From assembly GCA_014376425.1 (NCBI GenBank), contig JACMRO010000234.1, positions 1-6,342 of the forward strand: a stretch of 6,342 bases of DNA, read 5' to 3'. The position numbers were made by a program, and so were the translations under genes. Numbering within the stretch: the first letter of the stretch is position 1; every line of letters begins with the position of its first letter. Origin of the DNA: Rubritepida sp. (GTDB taxonomy: Bacteria; Pseudomonadota; Alphaproteobacteria; Acetobacterales; Acetobacteraceae). Below the pieces are notes generated by a model. The model saw nothing but the letters and a program-made list of their open reading frames with translations, had not been told where the DNA came from and made no database searches. Of this stretch, positions 5,766-6,342 are shown piece after piece.

Positions 5766-6342
5766 ATGCACACATTGCAAGACGCTCTGACTTTCGTCGC
5801 CGCGCACGAAACTCCCTGGCCCCGCGACCTCCGGGCGCATCTGGAAAGCGGCTTCTTCGAGCCACCGCCGGACAATGCGTTGCTGGGCCCGGTCTATCCC
5901 CGCGGGCCGGTCAACGCGGTGGTGTTCCAGCACGGCCGGCAGATGGGCGAGGTCGGCGACATTGGGCAGATCGACCAGACATTCTCGGTGGCGAAGAGTT
6001 ACCTCAGCCTGCTCGCCGGAATCGCGCATCATGACGGGCTGATCCCGGATATCGATGCGCCGGTGCGCCAGTTGGTGGATGATGAAGGTTTCGACGGGCC
6101 GCAGAATGGCGCGATCACCTGGCGGCATCTTTTGACCAACACCTCCGAATGGGAAGGCGTGTTGTTCGACAAAAGGGACATGATCGACCGCGGCCGCGAG
6201 CTGGCGAGCGAGGGCGGCGCGCGCAAGGGCGATCGTGCTTTGCAGCCGCCGGGAACCCATTGGGAATACAACGATGTGCGGGTGAATCGCCTGTCGCTAA
6301 GCCTCATGCGGGTCTTCGGCAAGCCGCTGCCGGATATCTTCG
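5766..6342 (+). CDS. Serine hydrolase, class C beta-lactamase-like fold, 3' end cut by window edge
   Basis: The first 192 codons of a penicillin-binding-protein/class C beta-lactamase family hydrolase. The SxxK motif is present at Ser74-Val-Ala-Lys77 within QTFSVAKSYLSLLAG; Ser74 is the expected nucleophile and Lys77 the general base. The second motif is in PPGTHWEYNDVRVN: Tyr168-Asn169-Asp170 stands where classical members have Tyr-x-Asn. WRHLLTNTSEWEG (about 119-131) matches the family's usual HLLTHTSG-like segment. The third motif (KTG or HxG type) would lie beyond the window. No signal peptide is visible, so it is probably cytoplasmic and more likely an esterase or peptidase-like enzyme than an antibiotic-resistance beta-lactamase. 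The ATG at 5766 is the first start after an in-frame TAA at 5754, but I see no ribosome binding site in front of it. It is separated from minE by 254 bp and is probably an independent unit. Confidence 0.88.
   Translation, partial: MHTLQDALTFVAAHETPWPRDLRAHLESGFFEPPPDNALLGPVYPRGPVNAVVFQHGRQMGEVGDIGQIDQTFSVAKSYLSLLAGIAHHDGLIPDIDAPVRQLVDDEGFDGPQNGAITWRHLLTNTSEWEGVLFDKRDMIDRGRELASEGGARKGDRALQPPGTHWEYNDVRVNRLSLSLMRVFGKPLPDIF

Noticed and set aside
5766..6342. Antibiotic-resistance beta-lactamase reading of the last gene
   Set aside because: The SxxK motif alone defines a very broad hydrolase family. There is no signal peptide, and the second motif is atypical.

Overview
The window is GC-rich DNA with GC-ending codons and GTG/TTG as well as ATG starts. 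It looks like an ordinary chromosomal segment of a proteobacterium. The MinC, MinD and MinE sequences, the codon use and the allophanate hydrolase type fit an alphaproteobacterium such as a member of the Acetobacteraceae. That placement is an inference from general resemblance and was not tested by a search.

Left half (1-3438, minus strand): three tightly packed genes read leftwards. In order of transcription they are a D-2-hydroxyacid dehydrogenase (3438-2467), a small alpha/beta hydrolase of the arylformamidase-like type (2467-1688) and an allophanate hydrolase of the AtzF type (1691 to beyond position 1). Stop and start codons overlap at both junctions (TGATG and GTGA), so the three are almost certainly co-transcribed and translationally coupled. 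The allophanate hydrolase releases ammonia and carbon dioxide from allophanate. The other two enzymes can be assigned to families but not to substrates, so the pathway of the cassette is unknown. A five-copy 15-bp tandem repeat lies in frame in the C-terminal domain of the allophanate hydrolase.

Middle (3439-3580): a 142-bp divergent intergenic region that must hold the promoters of both the leftward cassette and the rightward min operon.

Right half (3581-5511, plus strand): minC-minD-minE, the complete division-site selection operon. MinC inhibits FtsZ polymerisation, MinD is the membrane-bound ATPase that recruits MinC, and MinE drives MinD off the membrane. minD starts with TTG, and its ribosome binding site overlaps the minC stop codon. 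minD and minE overlap by one base.

Right end (5512-6342): a 254-bp gap with a long imperfect inverted repeat and a short open frame of coding-like composition that I could not identify. It is followed by the first 192 codons of a serine hydrolase of the class C beta-lactamase/penicillin-binding-protein fold, cut by the window edge. I found no RNA genes, CRISPR arrays, insertion sequences or phage genes, and no convincing new multi-gene system. The items worth a second look are the unassigned three-enzyme cassette, the in-frame minisatellite, the G-rich tract in minC and the structure after minE.
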